64,000 bases of DNA from M0108 sp044228795 (GCA_044228795.1 JBGAUE010000005.1:62001-126000), one strand, 5' to 3'. Counted from the stretch's first letter, positions 45,094 through 54,962 are shown. The notes: a model not told the origin generated them from the sequence alone. Translations and numbers: made by a program.

Positions 45094-45684
45094 GTGGTCG
45101 AGCGCTATTACGATAAAACCAGCCTGTCGGAGGAGGCCAACCGCTTCCGCACCGAGGGGTTTTTGCGCGACGGGGCCCTGGCACGAGCGGGCGGGCAGCC
45201 TTTGCCCATGGCCCAGCTCCCCCCCTTCCTGCGTGCCCTGCTGGTTACCGACGGTACCGTCACCAAAATCCTGGAGGCCTATTTCTGGGAGCCGGTGGAG
45301 GTGCGTACCCTGGAGCAGGATTTCTGGACGGCCGAACGCCCCGTGGACTGGCTTGGGGTTGATACCGGGGATAACATCCTGATTCGACTTGCCCTCTTGC
45401 AGGGGATCGATAGCGGTAGAACCTATGCCGAGGCCTTTTCGGTCATCCGCGCCGACCTGATCCCAGTGACCTTTCGCCAGCGTCTCATCGACCGCGAGAT
45501 CGGGATCGGCGTCCTGATCCGGGACAGCGGTCTGGAGAGTTATCGCGAGGTCATGGAGATCGGCATTGATCATCCCAACCCCGGCGAGGAGCACGTCTTT
45601 CGCACTTACCGCATCATCATCGCCGGGGCCCCCGTCATCCTCATCACCGAGAGCTTTCCGCTGGCACTCTATGCCGGGGTCTGA
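45094..45684 (+). CDS. Chorismate lyase-like family protein (DUF98/UbiC-like)
   Basis: The recognisable part reads VVERYYDKTSLSEEANRF, then LRALLVTDGTVTKILEAYFWEPVEVR and a middle RQRLIDREIGIGVLIRD. This is the chorismate lyase/UTRA-like fold of DUF98 proteins, some of which make 4-hydroxybenzoate from chorismate. Whether this one does is unknown, as classical UbiC differs. The start is uncertain: I list a GTG at 45094 where family similarity begins, but an ATG at 44989 would add 35 low-complexity residues. It lies downstream of aceF, without an obvious pathway link. Confidence 0.7.
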   Translation: MVERYYDKTSLSEEANRFRTEGFLRDGALARAGGQPLPMAQLPPFLRALLVTDGTVTKILEAYFWEPVEVRTLEQDFWTAERPVDWLGVDTGDNILIRLALLQGIDSGRTYAEAFSVIRADLIPVTFRQRLIDREIGIGVLIRDSGLESYREVMEIGIDHPNPGEEHVFRTYRIIIAGAPVILITESFPLALYAGV

Positions 45685-45848
45685 AGGCAGGTTGATTTCT
45701 CAACCAAAGCCGCCGCCCCGGCTTGCCCAGCGGAGCGGAAATCCGTAGTCTTGGCAAGACTTGCCGACGGCAGCCCCGGACACCCGCCGGGCGAAATGCC
45801 GCTTCCCGTTCGCGCCATTCCGGCCATGCAATTCAGATAGGACTCGCG

Positions 45849-46511
45849 ATGGATACCAGCCTCGACACCGCCCGCTTCAACATGATCCAGCAACAGATCC
45901 GCCCTTGGGGCGTCATCGATAATCGGGTACTGGACACCCTGGCTGCCATACCCCGCGAGCGTTTCGTCCCCGCGGCCTATCGCGGCCTGGCCTACGCCGA
46001 TATCGAGGTGCCCCTCGGGGATGGACAGGTGATGCTCGCCCCCAAGGTCGTCGCCCGCCTCCTCCAGGCCCTGTCCATCGTGGCCGATGACCGCATCCTG
46101 GAGATCGGCGCGGGGAGCGGCTTCCTCACCGCCTGCCTGTGCCACCTGGGCGACACCGTCATCAGCCTTGAAATTGACCCGGACCTCGCGGCACTGGCAC
46201 GCCAGAATCTGGAAGAAGTGGAGCCCCGCCGGCTGGAGATTCGGGAAGGCGACGGCCTCGCCGGTCACATTGATGGCGGTCCCTTCGACGTCATTGCCGT
46301 CACCGGCTCCCTACCCGATCCCAGCGCCCTGGAAGGCCTGGAGGCGCAACTCTCCCCCCACGGCCGTCTCTTTGCCATCATCGGCCTCGAACCCGCCATG
46401 CAAGCCACCCTGGTCACCCACGGCCCCGATGGCTTCACCCGCAAGGCCCTGTTCGAGACCTCGGTCCCGGCCCTGGCCAAGGCCCCCGAGCCCGAACAGT
46501 TCGTTTTTTAG
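45849..46511 (+). CDS. pcm: Protein-L-isoaspartate O-methyltransferase family protein
   Basis: This 220-residue protein has the SAM-binding motif ILEIGAGSGFLTACL, the N-terminal FNMIQQQIRPWGV and the IPRERFVPA segment of the Pcm family. It methylates isoaspartyl residues to start repair of aged proteins. Some members close to this type (often annotated Pcm) lack proven repair activity. The ATG at 45849 matches the family start. The upstream frame would run into non-homologous sequence. A convergent waaA gene follows after 68 nt. Confidence 0.88.
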   Translation: MDTSLDTARFNMIQQQIRPWGVIDNRVLDTLAAIPRERFVPAAYRGLAYADIEVPLGDGQVMLAPKVVARLLQALSIVADDRILEIGAGSGFLTACLCHLGDTVISLEIDPDLAALARQNLEEVEPRRLEIREGDGLAGHIDGGPFDVIAVTGSLPDPSALEGLEAQLSPHGRLFAIIGLEPAMQATLVTHGPDGFTRKALFETSVPALAKAPEPEQFVF

Positions 46512-46579
46512 GGCCTTCCCGCCGAGACTGTTTCCCCCTTTAAAATCTGAAAATTCCTATCTATTACAGAATATTGTAA

Positions 46580-47881
46580 TCAAGGAATCCCGATCCTGAG
46601 GGGGTTCGGCTGCGCAGGTGTGGGCTCCAAAGACTCAACCAAGGCAATCAGGCGACCGAGGGCCCCCCGGTTGCTCGCCACCACCCGCTGGCCATTCTCG
46701 CCCATGCGCGCCCGCGCCGCGGCATCACCCAGCCAGTCAACCATGAGGATGGCTAGGGCATCGGCATCCGCCACCTGCACCGCCGCGCCTTCCTGGACCA
46801 GAAGTTCCGTGATCTGGGCGAAATTGAAGGCATGGGGGCCAATGGCTACGGGGACCCCCGCCGCCGCCGCCTCCAGCAGATTGTGGCCGCCCACCGGCAC
46901 CAGACTCCCGCCCATAAAGGCGGCATCCGCCGCTGCGATCAGGACCGGCAATTCACCCATGGTGTCCCCTAAAAATACCGCGTCCTCCGGCCCACAACTC
47001 CTGCCGGCAGAACGGCGCACGGCGGGCATGCCCAGGCGCCCAGCCAGGGCGGCAACCCGATCAAAACGCTCTGGGTGACGGGGGACCAGTACCAATAGGG
47101 CCGTGGGCAATCGCGCTAGAATCCGGCGATGCACCTTCAACAGGGGCTCTTCCTCGCCCTCATGCGTGCTGGCGGCCACCCAGACCGGGCGATCGGTTCC
47201 CCAGAGACGGCGCATAGCCTCGGCGCTGTCCTGAAGACTCGCCGGCTGACGCAGATCAAACTTGATGCTGCCGGTGACCTTCACCCGTTCCGCCGGGACA
47301 CCCAGGTCAATGAAGCGCTGGGCGTCGGCGCTGGTCTGGGCCGCGACCAGGGACAGGCGGGAGAAGGTCTGACGGGCGAAGCCGCCCAGACGAGCATAGC
47401 CCCGGGCCGAGCGGGCGGAGAGGCGACCATTGCCGAGAATAACCGGGATACCGCGCCGCTGACAGACCCGTAGCATGTTAGGCCAGATCTCAGTCTCCAT
47501 GACCAGTACCTGGCGCGGCCTGACGCGCTTCAGGAAGCGATTGAGGATGAAGGGCAGATCAAAGGGGACATAGACATGGCGGACCCGGTCTTCGAAAAGG
47601 GCGCCTAGACGTGCAGACCCGGTCGGCGTGGTAGTCGTGACCATGACCCCCAGCTCAGGGTGCTCATCGAGGAAATATTTGATGAGGGGCGCGGCGGCCT
47701 GGGTCTCCCCCACCGAAACCGCATGAATCCAGAGCCCGGCCGCCAGGGGCTGATCGCCATAAATGCCGAGACGCTCCAACCAACGCTGGCGGTAGGCGGG
47801 AGCGCGCCAACTCCGCCATAGGAGCCGCAGCAGGGCAAAGGGCAGGGCCACATAGAGCAGCAGGCTGTAGAGCCGGTTCAA
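46580..47881 (-). CDS. waaA: 3-deoxy-D-manno-octulosonic acid (Kdo) transferase WaaA/KdtA
   Basis: This 433-residue GT30 enzyme has an N-terminal membrane anchor (about 1-22), the catalytic-Glu motif HAVSVGETQAAAPL and FDLPFILNRFLKRVRPRQVLVMETEIWPN, then a CMP-Kdo-binding C-terminal half ending before PVGGHNLLEAAAAGVPVAIG. It adds Kdo to lipid A at the inner membrane. It is convergent with pcm, and a polysaccharide deacetylase gene lies upstream on the same strand, 104 nt away. Confidence 0.95.
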   Translation of the reverse strand: MNRLYSLLLYVALPFALLRLLWRSWRAPAYRQRWLERLGIYGDQPLAAGLWIHAVSVGETQAAAPLIKYFLDEHPELGVMVTTTTPTGSARLGALFEDRVRHVYVPFDLPFILNRFLKRVRPRQVLVMETEIWPNMLRVCQRRGIPVILGNGRLSARSARGYARLGGFARQTFSRLSLVAAQTSADAQRFIDLGVPAERVKVTGSIKFDLRQPASLQDSAEAMRRLWGTDRPVWVAASTHEGEEEPLLKVHRRILARLPTALLVLVPRHPERFDRVAALAGRLGMPAVRRSAGRSCGPEDAVFLGDTMGELPVLIAAADAAFMGGSLVPVGGHNLLEAAAAGVPVAIGPHAFNFAQITELLVQEGAAVQVADADALAILMVDWLGDAAARARMGENGQRVVASNRGALGRLIALVESLEPTPAQPNPLRIGIP

Positions 47882-47985
47882 GGACCACTCCCCTTAATCG
47901 GTTAGCAACAAGCAGAGGGATGGCAGTCTAGCACAGAGGCCTGGCGGGGATTTTCACTGGCGCAGCGGCAGAATCAGGTTGGGGG

Positions 47986-48762
47986 TCAGATCCCAGGTTC
48001 CTGGCTCAGGCGGTCACGCCAGCCGCTCAGTTCCGCCGTAGGGGCATGCTTGAAGCCAAACTTCCAGCCGAAGCCGATGAGGTTGTCGCCAAAAGAGATG
48101 GCCTTGCGAGGCAGGACCAGGGGGTGGTCCACTGGTGAGGCCGTGCCGCGGAGACAGGTAGTCGCGCTGACGTAGCCGGCCGCGCGGGCGGCATGCACCG
48201 CGTCCAGATCGAAACTACCGAAGGGATAACAGAAGTGGCGGACCTGGGTCCCCAGCAAGTCCTCAAGGGCCGCCTTGCTGTCGGTCAGTTCCCGATACTT
48301 ATCCTCGGGGCTGATCTCGGCCAGGCGGGCGTGACTGACCGTGTGGGAGCCAATGCTCATACCGGCGGCCTGGATCTCCCTCAACCGGGCGGCATCCATC
48401 AGCCTGGGCCTGAGCCGGCCAGGCTCCTGGCGATACCACTGGATAGGTTGGCCCAGCCAGCCACTGATGGCATAGACCGTCGCGGTAAAGCCATAACGGG
48501 CCAGTACCGGCAGGGCAAACTCGGCGAAGTTGTCGTAACCGTCATCGAAGGTCAGTACCACTGACCTGAGAGGCACAGATTGCTCCCCCGCAAGACCGGC
48601 TAGGGCCTGGTCCAAATCCAGCACCGGGATGCCTAGGGCGTGCAGCAGGCCCATCTGCCGGGCAAAGCGCCGGTGGTCGCAATAATTGGCCCTGTTCGCC
48701 GCCATGGGGGAGAACTGACCCACCTGGTGGTACATGAGGATGGAGATACGGGGATAGATCAC
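47986..48762 (-). CDS. Polysaccharide deacetylase family protein
   Basis: This 258-residue protein (carbohydrate esterase 4 fold) has the motif 1 Asp-Asp in LTFDDGYDNF, SIGSHTVSHARLAEIS carrying the His metal ligands, and CYPFGSFD. It removes acetyl groups from N-acetylated glycans. I chose a GTG at 48762 (VIYPRISILMYHQV). The open frame extends a further 180 codons upstream but that part overlaps the divergent glycosyltransferase gene and shows no homology. The substrate is probably the surface polysaccharide made by the neighbouring cluster (inference). Confidence 0.88.
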   Translation of the reverse strand: MIYPRISILMYHQVGQFSPMAANRANYCDHRRFARQMGLLHALGIPVLDLDQALAGLAGEQSVPLRSVVLTFDDGYDNFAEFALPVLARYGFTATVYAISGWLGQPIQWYRQEPGRLRPRLMDAARLREIQAAGMSIGSHTVSHARLAEISPEDKYRELTDSKAALEDLLGTQVRHFCYPFGSFDLDAVHAARAAGYVSATTCLRGTASPVDHPLVLPRKAISFGDNLIGFGWKFGFKHAPTAELSGWRDRLSQEPGI

Positions 48763-48969
48763 GATGAAGGTGTCGTGTGGAGAAAAAAACTCTATTTTAT
48801 AACAATCAGTTAAACCCATTAACCAAGCCCTTTCCCACTGGCCAGAACTTGACAAAGAAACGGTGTACCTGCATTGTTTTGACATCATGTCGCAAAAAGC
48901 CTCGGACTGCCCACGATTTTCCACAACCGAGCCAATCCGACCCTTGATGTCCCCTGGTGCCGGGTTGGA

Positions 48970-50091
48970 GTGGTAGCCTTGGCCGATTCCAAAACCCTGG
49001 CTGTCTTCATCTCCTTTTCCGGTACCGGCGGCGTGGAGCGGATGGTCTTGAATCTGCTGCCAGAATTCGTCAAGGCTGGCATCAAGGTCGATCTGTTGGC
49101 CATTCTGAAGCACCCAATACCGGAATTGCAGTCGCTGGGCGATTCCGGTGTCCGCCTGATCGAGCTTAACGTCCAGCATTCCACAACCGCGGCCCCCGCC
49201 CTGATCCGCTACCTCAAACGTCACCAGCCTACTGCGCTCCTGGCGGCAAAAGACCGGGCGATCCGGACCGCGGTGATCGCCCGCAAGCTCAGCGGCCAAC
49301 ATCCGAGGCTGGTGGGCCGCCTAGGAACCCATCTTTCCGCCGCGCTGCAACAAAAGTCGCCGGTGACCCGATGGCTACGGACCTGGCCGATGCACCTGAT
49401 CTACCCAGGTGTAGATTGCATCATCGCCAATTCCGAGGGCGTAGCCGAGGATACGCGCCGGCTGACAGGGCTTGGCCCCGACCGTGTCGAGGTCGTTCGC
49501 AATCCCGTCATTACCCCGGCCCTGGCCAGGCTGGCTGGGGAGGCCGTGACGCATCCCTGGTTTCAGCCCGATGCAGCCCCCGTCATCCTGGGTGCAGGAC
49601 GGCTCACCCCCCAGAAGGATTTCCCGACGCTGATACGTGCCTTTGCTCAAGTCCGCAGCCAGAGACCCTGCCGCCTGGTCATCCTCGGCGAGGGTAAGCA
49701 AAGGGCGGAGCTGGAAAGTTTGGTGGGAGAACTGGGTCTGGATGGAGAGGTGTGCTTAACCGGTCATGTCGCCAATCCCTACCCCTTCATGGCTAAGGCT
49801 AAGCTCTTTGTCCTTTCATCCGCCTGGGAGGGCAGCCCCAACGTCCTTACCGAGGCCCTGGCTCTGGGCACCCCAGCGGTCGCGACGGATTGTCCCAGCG
49901 GACCGCGCGAGATTCTGCGTGGCGGTGACTTTGGGCCCCTGGTACCCGTAGGAGATGCCTCCGCCCTCGCCAGCGCCATCCTGGCTACCCTGGACCAGCC
50001 CCTCCCGGCAGTCCTGTTGCGACAGGCCGTCAGCGAATACTCTTCCCCTATTAGCGCCCATCGCTATCTCGAAGTACTGGGGCTCACCTAG
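48970..50091 (+). CDS. Glycosyltransferase family 4 protein
   Basis: This 373-residue GT-B enzyme has an N-terminal acceptor domain (SFSGTGGVERMVLNLL) and a C-terminal nucleotide-sugar domain (ILGAGRLTPQKDFPTLIRAFA, then SSAWEGSPNVLTEALALGTPAVATDCPSGPREIL with the EX7E glutamates). It starts with GTG. It leads a plus-strand group (GT4, sulfotransferase, GT9, AsnB) for LPS or capsule assembly. The sugar donor cannot be inferred. Confidence 0.92.
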   Translation: MVALADSKTLAVFISFSGTGGVERMVLNLLPEFVKAGIKVDLLAILKHPIPELQSLGDSGVRLIELNVQHSTTAAPALIRYLKRHQPTALLAAKDRAIRTAVIARKLSGQHPRLVGRLGTHLSAALQQKSPVTRWLRTWPMHLIYPGVDCIIANSEGVAEDTRRLTGLGPDRVEVVRNPVITPALARLAGEAVTHPWFQPDAAPVILGAGRLTPQKDFPTLIRAFAQVRSQRPCRLVILGEGKQRAELESLVGELGLDGEVCLTGHVANPYPFMAKAKLFVLSSAWEGSPNVLTEALALGTPAVATDCPSGPREILRGGDFGPLVPVGDASALASAILATLDQPLPAVLLRQAVSEYSSPISAHRYLEVLGLT

Positions 50092-50110
50092 CGTCTGTTG
50101 GACCCGGATC

Positions 50111-50797
50111 ATGTTGCTGTCGCTGAAATACCGCTTTCTTTTCATTCATATCGCCAAGACGGGCGGCACGAGCGTGCGCGATTCCCTCGGCTGGTTCAAA
50201 TGGACCGATCCCTATCGGCTTCCCCAATTTCTCTGCAGCAAGATCAGCGGCCTGACGAGGCATCGCATCGGCGCCAAATTTCCGCGCCATGCCAAGGCTA
50301 TTGCCGCCCTGGAGATGCTGCCTCTCGACCTCTATCAGCAGCTCTTTAAATTCGCCTTCGTTCGCAATCCCTGGGACCTGCAGGTCAGTTCCTATCATCA
50401 CATCCGGAGGGAGAGGCCGGATTTGATGACCGAGATCCCGGACTTCGCCACCTTCCTGCGCTGGAAATTCGAGCCGTCGCGGCCACCCCAATATCACGCC
50501 GATATGTCCACCGTGGTACAACACGATTATCTGATCGATCTGCATGGCAACTTGATCGTGGATTACATCGGTCGCTATGAATATCTCGCCCAGGATTTTC
50601 AGACGGCGTGCCATAAGATCGGGATTGCGCCACCCAAATTGGCGCATAGCCGCCGGGCCGCCGACCGGGGCAAGGATTACCGGACCTATTTCGACGATGA
50701 GACCGCGGCGCTCATCGCCAGGCACTATCAAGCGGACTGCGAACATTTTGGCTATCGCTTCGACGATCCCAGTGCCTGTCACTTGACCGGGAATTAG
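50111..50797 (+). CDS. Sulfotransferase family protein
   Basis: This 228-residue protein has a 5'-phosphosulfate-binding loop FIHIAKTGGTSVRDSL (about 11-26) and a 3'-phosphate-binding strand FAFVRNPWDLQVSSYHHI, the PAPS site of the Sulfotransfer_2/carbohydrate sulfotransferase type. It likely sulfates a sugar on a surface glycan. The ATG at 50111 opens the domain directly. It is 19 nt after the GT4 gene and within the polysaccharide cluster, so its acceptor is probably that polymer (inference). Confidence 0.88.
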   Translation: MLLSLKYRFLFIHIAKTGGTSVRDSLGWFKWTDPYRLPQFLCSKISGLTRHRIGAKFPRHAKAIAALEMLPLDLYQQLFKFAFVRNPWDLQVSSYHHIRRERPDLMTEIPDFATFLRWKFEPSRPPQYHADMSTVVQHDYLIDLHGNLIVDYIGRYEYLAQDFQTACHKIGIAPPKLAHSRRAADRGKDYRTYFDDETAALIARHYQADCEHFGYRFDDPSACHLTGN

Positions 50798-50919
50798 CCC
50801 GGCCGGAACAGTCGCCAGCCCAAAACAGGGTGGAAGTGCCCCTGGGGCTGTCCCATTTGCGGGATAATCGTGCCCCTTTTGCATGACCCTTAGCCCAGAA
50901 GAGGTGCGCCCTCCCTGTC

Positions 50920-52002
50920 ATGAATTCAGCCTCGCCTCAGCCAACCGCCGCGCCACGCAGCATTTTGATCATTCGGCTCAGTGCGATCGGCGACATCATC
51001 ATGGCCTCCGGAGTGATTCCTTGTCTGCGCGCGGCCTTTCCCGCCGCGACCATCTCCTGGTTGATGGAAGCGGGTAATGAGGATTTGCTGCGCCATAATC
51101 CCCGTCTCGATCACGTCTTTAGCTGGCCGCGTCGCCACTGGCGGGAGTTGCGCAGGCAAGGGGCATACCGGACCTGGTGGCAAGAATTCCGGCAATTGCA
51201 ACGAGACCTCCATCAACAGCAGTTCGACTGGGTCCTGGACCTGCAGGGGTTGATGAAGAGCGGGGCCTGGGCCTGGCTGGCGGGAGGCCGGCGGCGCATC
51301 GGTCTGGGATCCAAGGAGGGATCGCAATGGCTGATGCATGAGACAGTGGCTCGCGACCTCGATAGCCCACTGATCGCAAAAGAATATCGGCGATTGATGA
51401 TGGTGCTGGGTGCCGCACCAGAGCGCTTCGCGATGGATATTGTCACCTCCTCCGCCAATGCAGCTCAGGCGGCGAAACTCCTGGAGGAGGCCGGCGTCAC
51501 CGCCCCCTTCGCGATATTCTGTCCTTTTACCACCCGTCCCCAAAAGCATTGGCTGGATGAGCGCTGGGGCCTACTGGCCCAGCGGTTGCACGAGACGATC
51601 GGTATAGTGCCGATCCTGGTGGGCGGCCCCGGTGATCGGGCGCACGGGGAGGCGATCATTGCCGCCTCTCGGGGTACCGCCCTGAACCTGTGCGGCCGTA
51701 CCCGGCTCGACGAAGGCGCGGCCTTGATCGAGCGGGCGGCGCTGGTGGTAGGCGTGGACACGGGCATGACCCACCTGGGCATAGCCCTGAACCGGCCCAC
51801 CTTGACGCTCCTCGGTTCCACCGACCCCTACTTTGCAACCGGCACGGCCCGGGGCCGGGTACTCTATCATCCCTTACCCTGTTTCCCCTGCTATCGGCGC
51901 CCGACCTGTCATGGCGAATACCCCTGCATGCGGCTGCACGAGGTCGACCAGGTACTAGCCTCGGCGCGGGAACTGCTGGCTGGGGCTGACTCACTTCACT
52001 AG
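50920..52002 (+). CDS. Glycosyltransferase family 9 protein (heptosyltransferase-like)
   Basis: This 360-residue GT9 enzyme has the N-terminal ILIIRLSAIGDIIMASGVIP and the C-terminal donor motif GVDTGMTHLGIALNRPTLTLLGSTDP, typical of WaaC/WaaF/WaaQ heptosyltransferases that build LPS inner core in the cytoplasm. A Cys-rich tail (LPCFPCYRRPTCHGEYPCM) is unusual but seen in some GT9 members. Which heptosyl step it performs is not clear. asnB starts 13 nt after its stop. Confidence 0.9.
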   Translation: MNSASPQPTAAPRSILIIRLSAIGDIIMASGVIPCLRAAFPAATISWLMEAGNEDLLRHNPRLDHVFSWPRRHWRELRRQGAYRTWWQEFRQLQRDLHQQQFDWVLDLQGLMKSGAWAWLAGGRRRIGLGSKEGSQWLMHETVARDLDSPLIAKEYRRLMMVLGAAPERFAMDIVTSSANAAQAAKLLEEAGVTAPFAIFCPFTTRPQKHWLDERWGLLAQRLHETIGIVPILVGGPGDRAHGEAIIAASRGTALNLCGRTRLDEGAALIERAALVVGVDTGMTHLGIALNRPTLTLLGSTDPYFATGTARGRVLYHPLPCFPCYRRPTCHGEYPCMRLHEVDQVLASARELLAGADSLH

Positions 52003-52015
52003 GAGACTCCTATCG

Positions 52016-53833
52016 GTGTGCGGAATTGCTGGCGTCGTTCTGCGGGGAGAAAAGGTGACCGAGACCCTGCTCGCGCCCATGGCCGAGCGTTTGCAGCATC
52101 GCGGTCCCGATGGTCATGGCTTTTTCACGGCAGATGGGTTCGGACTGGTCCACACGCGCCTGTCGATTATCGATCTCAGCGGGGGTAGCCAACCCATCCT
52201 GGGGGAAGGCGGCCGGCTTGCCATCGTGGCCAATGGAGAAATTTACAACTACCTCGAACTGCGGGATGAACTGGAGCACAGCGGCCGCCCCTTCGTGACC
52301 CATTCCGATAGCGAAACCATCCTCCAGGCCTATGCCCAGAACTCCGGCCATTTCGTCGAGCGGCTGCATGGGATGTTCGCCTTCGCCCTCTACGACGGCA
52401 ACCGCCAACGCCTGATACTGGCGCGGGACCGTCTGGGCATCAAACCCCTCTTTTACGCACGGCTGCCAGATCGCCTCATCTTCGCCTCAGAACTCAAAGC
52501 AATTTTGCCCCTGCTCCCATCTGCCCCGGCAATCGCCCCCGAGGCCCTCTCGGAGTTTCTCCACGACCACTGCAGCATCGGCGAGCAAACCATCTTCAGG
52601 GATATCAAGCGGGTCGCGCCGGGTGAGATCATCGAGGTGGATGCCGAGTTGAACCTAAGCCGGCGATGCTATTGGTCCCCGCTGACCCTGATACCCCGCG
52701 CGATCGACTTCCCGGAGGCCGAGGCCGAATTCGAGGTCCTATTCGAGCGGGTCATGCGCGAACACGTCCGCTCGGATGTCCCCTTCGGCCTCTTTTTGTC
52801 CGGCGGCAATGATTCTGCCATCCTGCTGGCCATGCTCAGCCGCTTCCAGAGCCAGCCGGTGCGCACCTTTTCCATTGGTTACCGGGACGCGGTCATGAAG
52901 GACGAACTGGACGACGCGGAGCGGATAGCGGCGCTGTTCAACAGCCAGCACACCGCGCTGCGTATCGACCGTGACGCCCTGTTCCGGCGCCTGCCCCATA
53001 GCGTCTGGGCGGCCGACGAACTGATGCGGGATTACGCCAGCCTGCCCACCTCGGCCCTGTCCGAGGCCGCCGGCCAGGAACTCAAGGTCGTGTTCAGCGG
53101 GGAAGGCGGTGACGAGGTCTTCGCGGGCTACCGGCGCTACCGGCAACCCACCCTCGCCTGGTGGTTCCTGAATCTGCTCGCGCCAGGCTCCGGGGGCTTT
53201 CGCACGCGCAGCGACTGGTGGCGATCCGGGTCGCAACGGCTGCTGGGTCCCCGCCTGAGTGCCCTGCGGCCCCGGTTCCGGGAGCCCTATCAAAAGGCCT
53301 GGCAAGCAACGCCGGATTCCTGGAGCCACCTGACCCGCTGCCAGTACACCGACCTGGTCACCGACCTGCCAGACAGCCTGCTAGTCAAGGTCGATCGGAT
53401 GATGATGGGCTTTGCCCTGGAGGGGCGGGTACCCTTTCTGGATCATAGGGTCGTCGAATTTGGCCTGTCCCTCCCAGACCAACTGAAGGTTGATGGCGCC
53501 ACCCCTAAGGTCTTTTTACGCCGCTGGGCGGAAAGCTATCTGCCGCGTGACCACATCCAGAAAAAGAAGCGGGGCTTTAGGGTTCCGGTCAGGGAATGGC
53601 TGAGCGGCGTGCTGCTTACGCACCTGGAACAGCAACTCCTGCACAATCGGGCCATTCAGGAGTGGTTCGAGACCCGGCATCTGCCCCGGCTCTTTGCTAT
53701 GCAGCGCCGCGCGGGCACGGCCAGCCGGGAGATCATGTGCCTGCTGCAATTCGCGATCTGGCATCGCCTGTTCATCGAGCAACCGGGAAGCAAGCCCTCC
53801 GTTGCTGAGGACCCCAGGGACTGGATCAGCTAA
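52016..53833 (+). CDS. asnB: Asparagine synthase (glutamine-hydrolysing), AsnB type
   Basis: This 605-residue protein has the N-terminal glutaminase with nucleophile Cys2 (MCGIAG, GTG start) and the C-terminal ATP pyrophosphatase domain with FLSGGNDSAILLAML (the usual SGGxDS, here with Asn) and KVVFSGEGGDEVFAGY. In polysaccharide clusters such AsnB paralogues amidate sugars such as uronic acids rather than aspartate. That role is inferred from position. It is 13 nt downstream of the GT9 gene. Confidence 0.92.
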   Translation: MCGIAGVVLRGEKVTETLLAPMAERLQHRGPDGHGFFTADGFGLVHTRLSIIDLSGGSQPILGEGGRLAIVANGEIYNYLELRDELEHSGRPFVTHSDSETILQAYAQNSGHFVERLHGMFAFALYDGNRQRLILARDRLGIKPLFYARLPDRLIFASELKAILPLLPSAPAIAPEALSEFLHDHCSIGEQTIFRDIKRVAPGEIIEVDAELNLSRRCYWSPLTLIPRAIDFPEAEAEFEVLFERVMREHVRSDVPFGLFLSGGNDSAILLAMLSRFQSQPVRTFSIGYRDAVMKDELDDAERIAALFNSQHTALRIDRDALFRRLPHSVWAADELMRDYASLPTSALSEAAGQELKVVFSGEGGDEVFAGYRRYRQPTLAWWFLNLLAPGSGGFRTRSDWWRSGSQRLLGPRLSALRPRFREPYQKAWQATPDSWSHLTRCQYTDLVTDLPDSLLVKVDRMMMGFALEGRVPFLDHRVVEFGLSLPDQLKVDGATPKVFLRRWAESYLPRDHIQKKKRGFRVPVREWLSGVLLTHLEQQLLHNRAIQEWFETRHLPRLFAMQRRAGTASREIMCLLQFAIWHRLFIEQPGSKPSVAEDPRDWIS

Positions 53834-53873
53834 TCCAAGAGGGTGACGCAAATCTGGGGATGGTTGATAGGGC

Positions 53874-54962
53874 CTAGCCACCAGCGAGCTGGCGATAGAG
53901 TTCCCGATACTGCGCCATGACGGTTGCGCGGGAAAATTCGGCCTGGACCCGGGCCTGGCCCTGCCGGGCGAGGGCCTGGCGCAGGGCGTCGTCCGTCAGC
54001 ACCACCTCGATCCCCTCGGCCAGGGCATGGGCGTCCCCGCAGGGCAGGCACCAGGCATCCTCACCGTGGCGCGTGATTTCCCGCGCCCCCCGAAAGCGGG
54101 TGGTCACCAGGGGCTTGGACCAGCCCCAAGCCTCCAGGATCACGTTTCCCAGGGTCTCCTCCTCCAGTGATGGGAAAACGATCAGATCCGCCATCTGGAA
54201 AAAGGGCCCCGTCTCATTGCGCCAGCCAGCCCAGTGGATGCGCTCGCCCAGACCCAGCGACTCGGCCTGGGAGCGCAGTTCAGCATCGAGGTGTCCTTCT
54301 CCCAGCAGCACCAAGTGTGGGGGGCGATCGGCGATGGTCGCGGGTAGTTGCGCCATGGCCGCGACCAGATAACCCAGGCCCTTGACGGGGGCAAAGCGCC
54401 CGGCACTCACTAGCACCCAGGCGTCGGCCGGTAATCCCAGTTCCGCGCGCAGGGCCTGAATACGCCCGTTCGTGACGGGCCGGGCCTGATCGACGAAGTT
54501 ATAGATATGGTGAACCCGCCCCGCTGGCAGACCCTGGCGGATAAGCCAGTCACAGAGGCCCCGGGTGTTGCCAATCCAGGCATGGGCATGGCGATAGGGA
54601 TGCAGGGCAAAGTAGCCGCCCAAGCGGGCGACATGTACCGGAACTCGACCCCGTTTGATATGGGTGAGCCGGGTGGCCCGGCCCATATAGGTTTGGACAA
54701 TATCCGGCTGGACGCGGGCAATAAGGCGTCTCACCGCCAGCCGGGATAGGGGATCCCAGACCGTGCGTAAGGGTAGCGGGTGCAGAGGCAAGGACCCGAG
54801 ATCCAGATTTGCGAGGGCACTCCCAGCCCGGATGGCCAATTCCGCCCGGCCACCCGTCTCCGCCAAGGCGCGGGCAAAACGCCCAAACCAATGCTCGGCC
54901 CCGCCAATACCGATACTGCCGATGAGTTGCAGGCTCAGGGGCTCAGTCATGAGGGGCCTCAA
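53874..54962 (-). CDS. Glycosyltransferase family 4 protein
   Basis: This 362-residue GT-B enzyme opens SLQLIGSIGIGGAEHWFGRFARAL and has LVSAGRFAPVKGLGYLVAAMA and FPSLEEETLGNVILEAWGWSKPLVTTRFRGAREI. These are the donor and acceptor hallmarks of GT4. The start may be the internal Met5 (MTEPLSL). Its 5' end overlaps the next minus-strand glycosyltransferase gene by 20 nt, so the two are co-translated. It is convergent with asnB, with 40 nt between the stops. Confidence 0.92.
   Translation of the reverse strand: MRPLMTEPLSLQLIGSIGIGGAEHWFGRFARALAETGGRAELAIRAGSALANLDLGSLPLHPLPLRTVWDPLSRLAVRRLIARVQPDIVQTYMGRATRLTHIKRGRVPVHVARLGGYFALHPYRHAHAWIGNTRGLCDWLIRQGLPAGRVHHIYNFVDQARPVTNGRIQALRAELGLPADAWVLVSAGRFAPVKGLGYLVAAMAQLPATIADRPPHLVLLGEGHLDAELRSQAESLGLGERIHWAGWRNETGPFFQMADLIVFPSLEEETLGNVILEAWGWSKPLVTTRFRGAREITRHGEDAWCLPCGDAHALAEGIEVVLTDDALRQALARQGQARVQAEFSRATVMAQYRELYRQLAGG

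Noticed and set aside
46563..46580. ATTACA/TGTAAT inverted repeat between pcm and waaA as a bidirectional terminator
   Set aside because: The stem is only 6 weak A-T-rich base pairs; not convincing.
48763..49302. A 180-codon N-terminal extension of the polysaccharide deacetylase
   Set aside because: It overlaps the divergent glycosyltransferase gene and shows no family similarity; the domain begins at about 48762.
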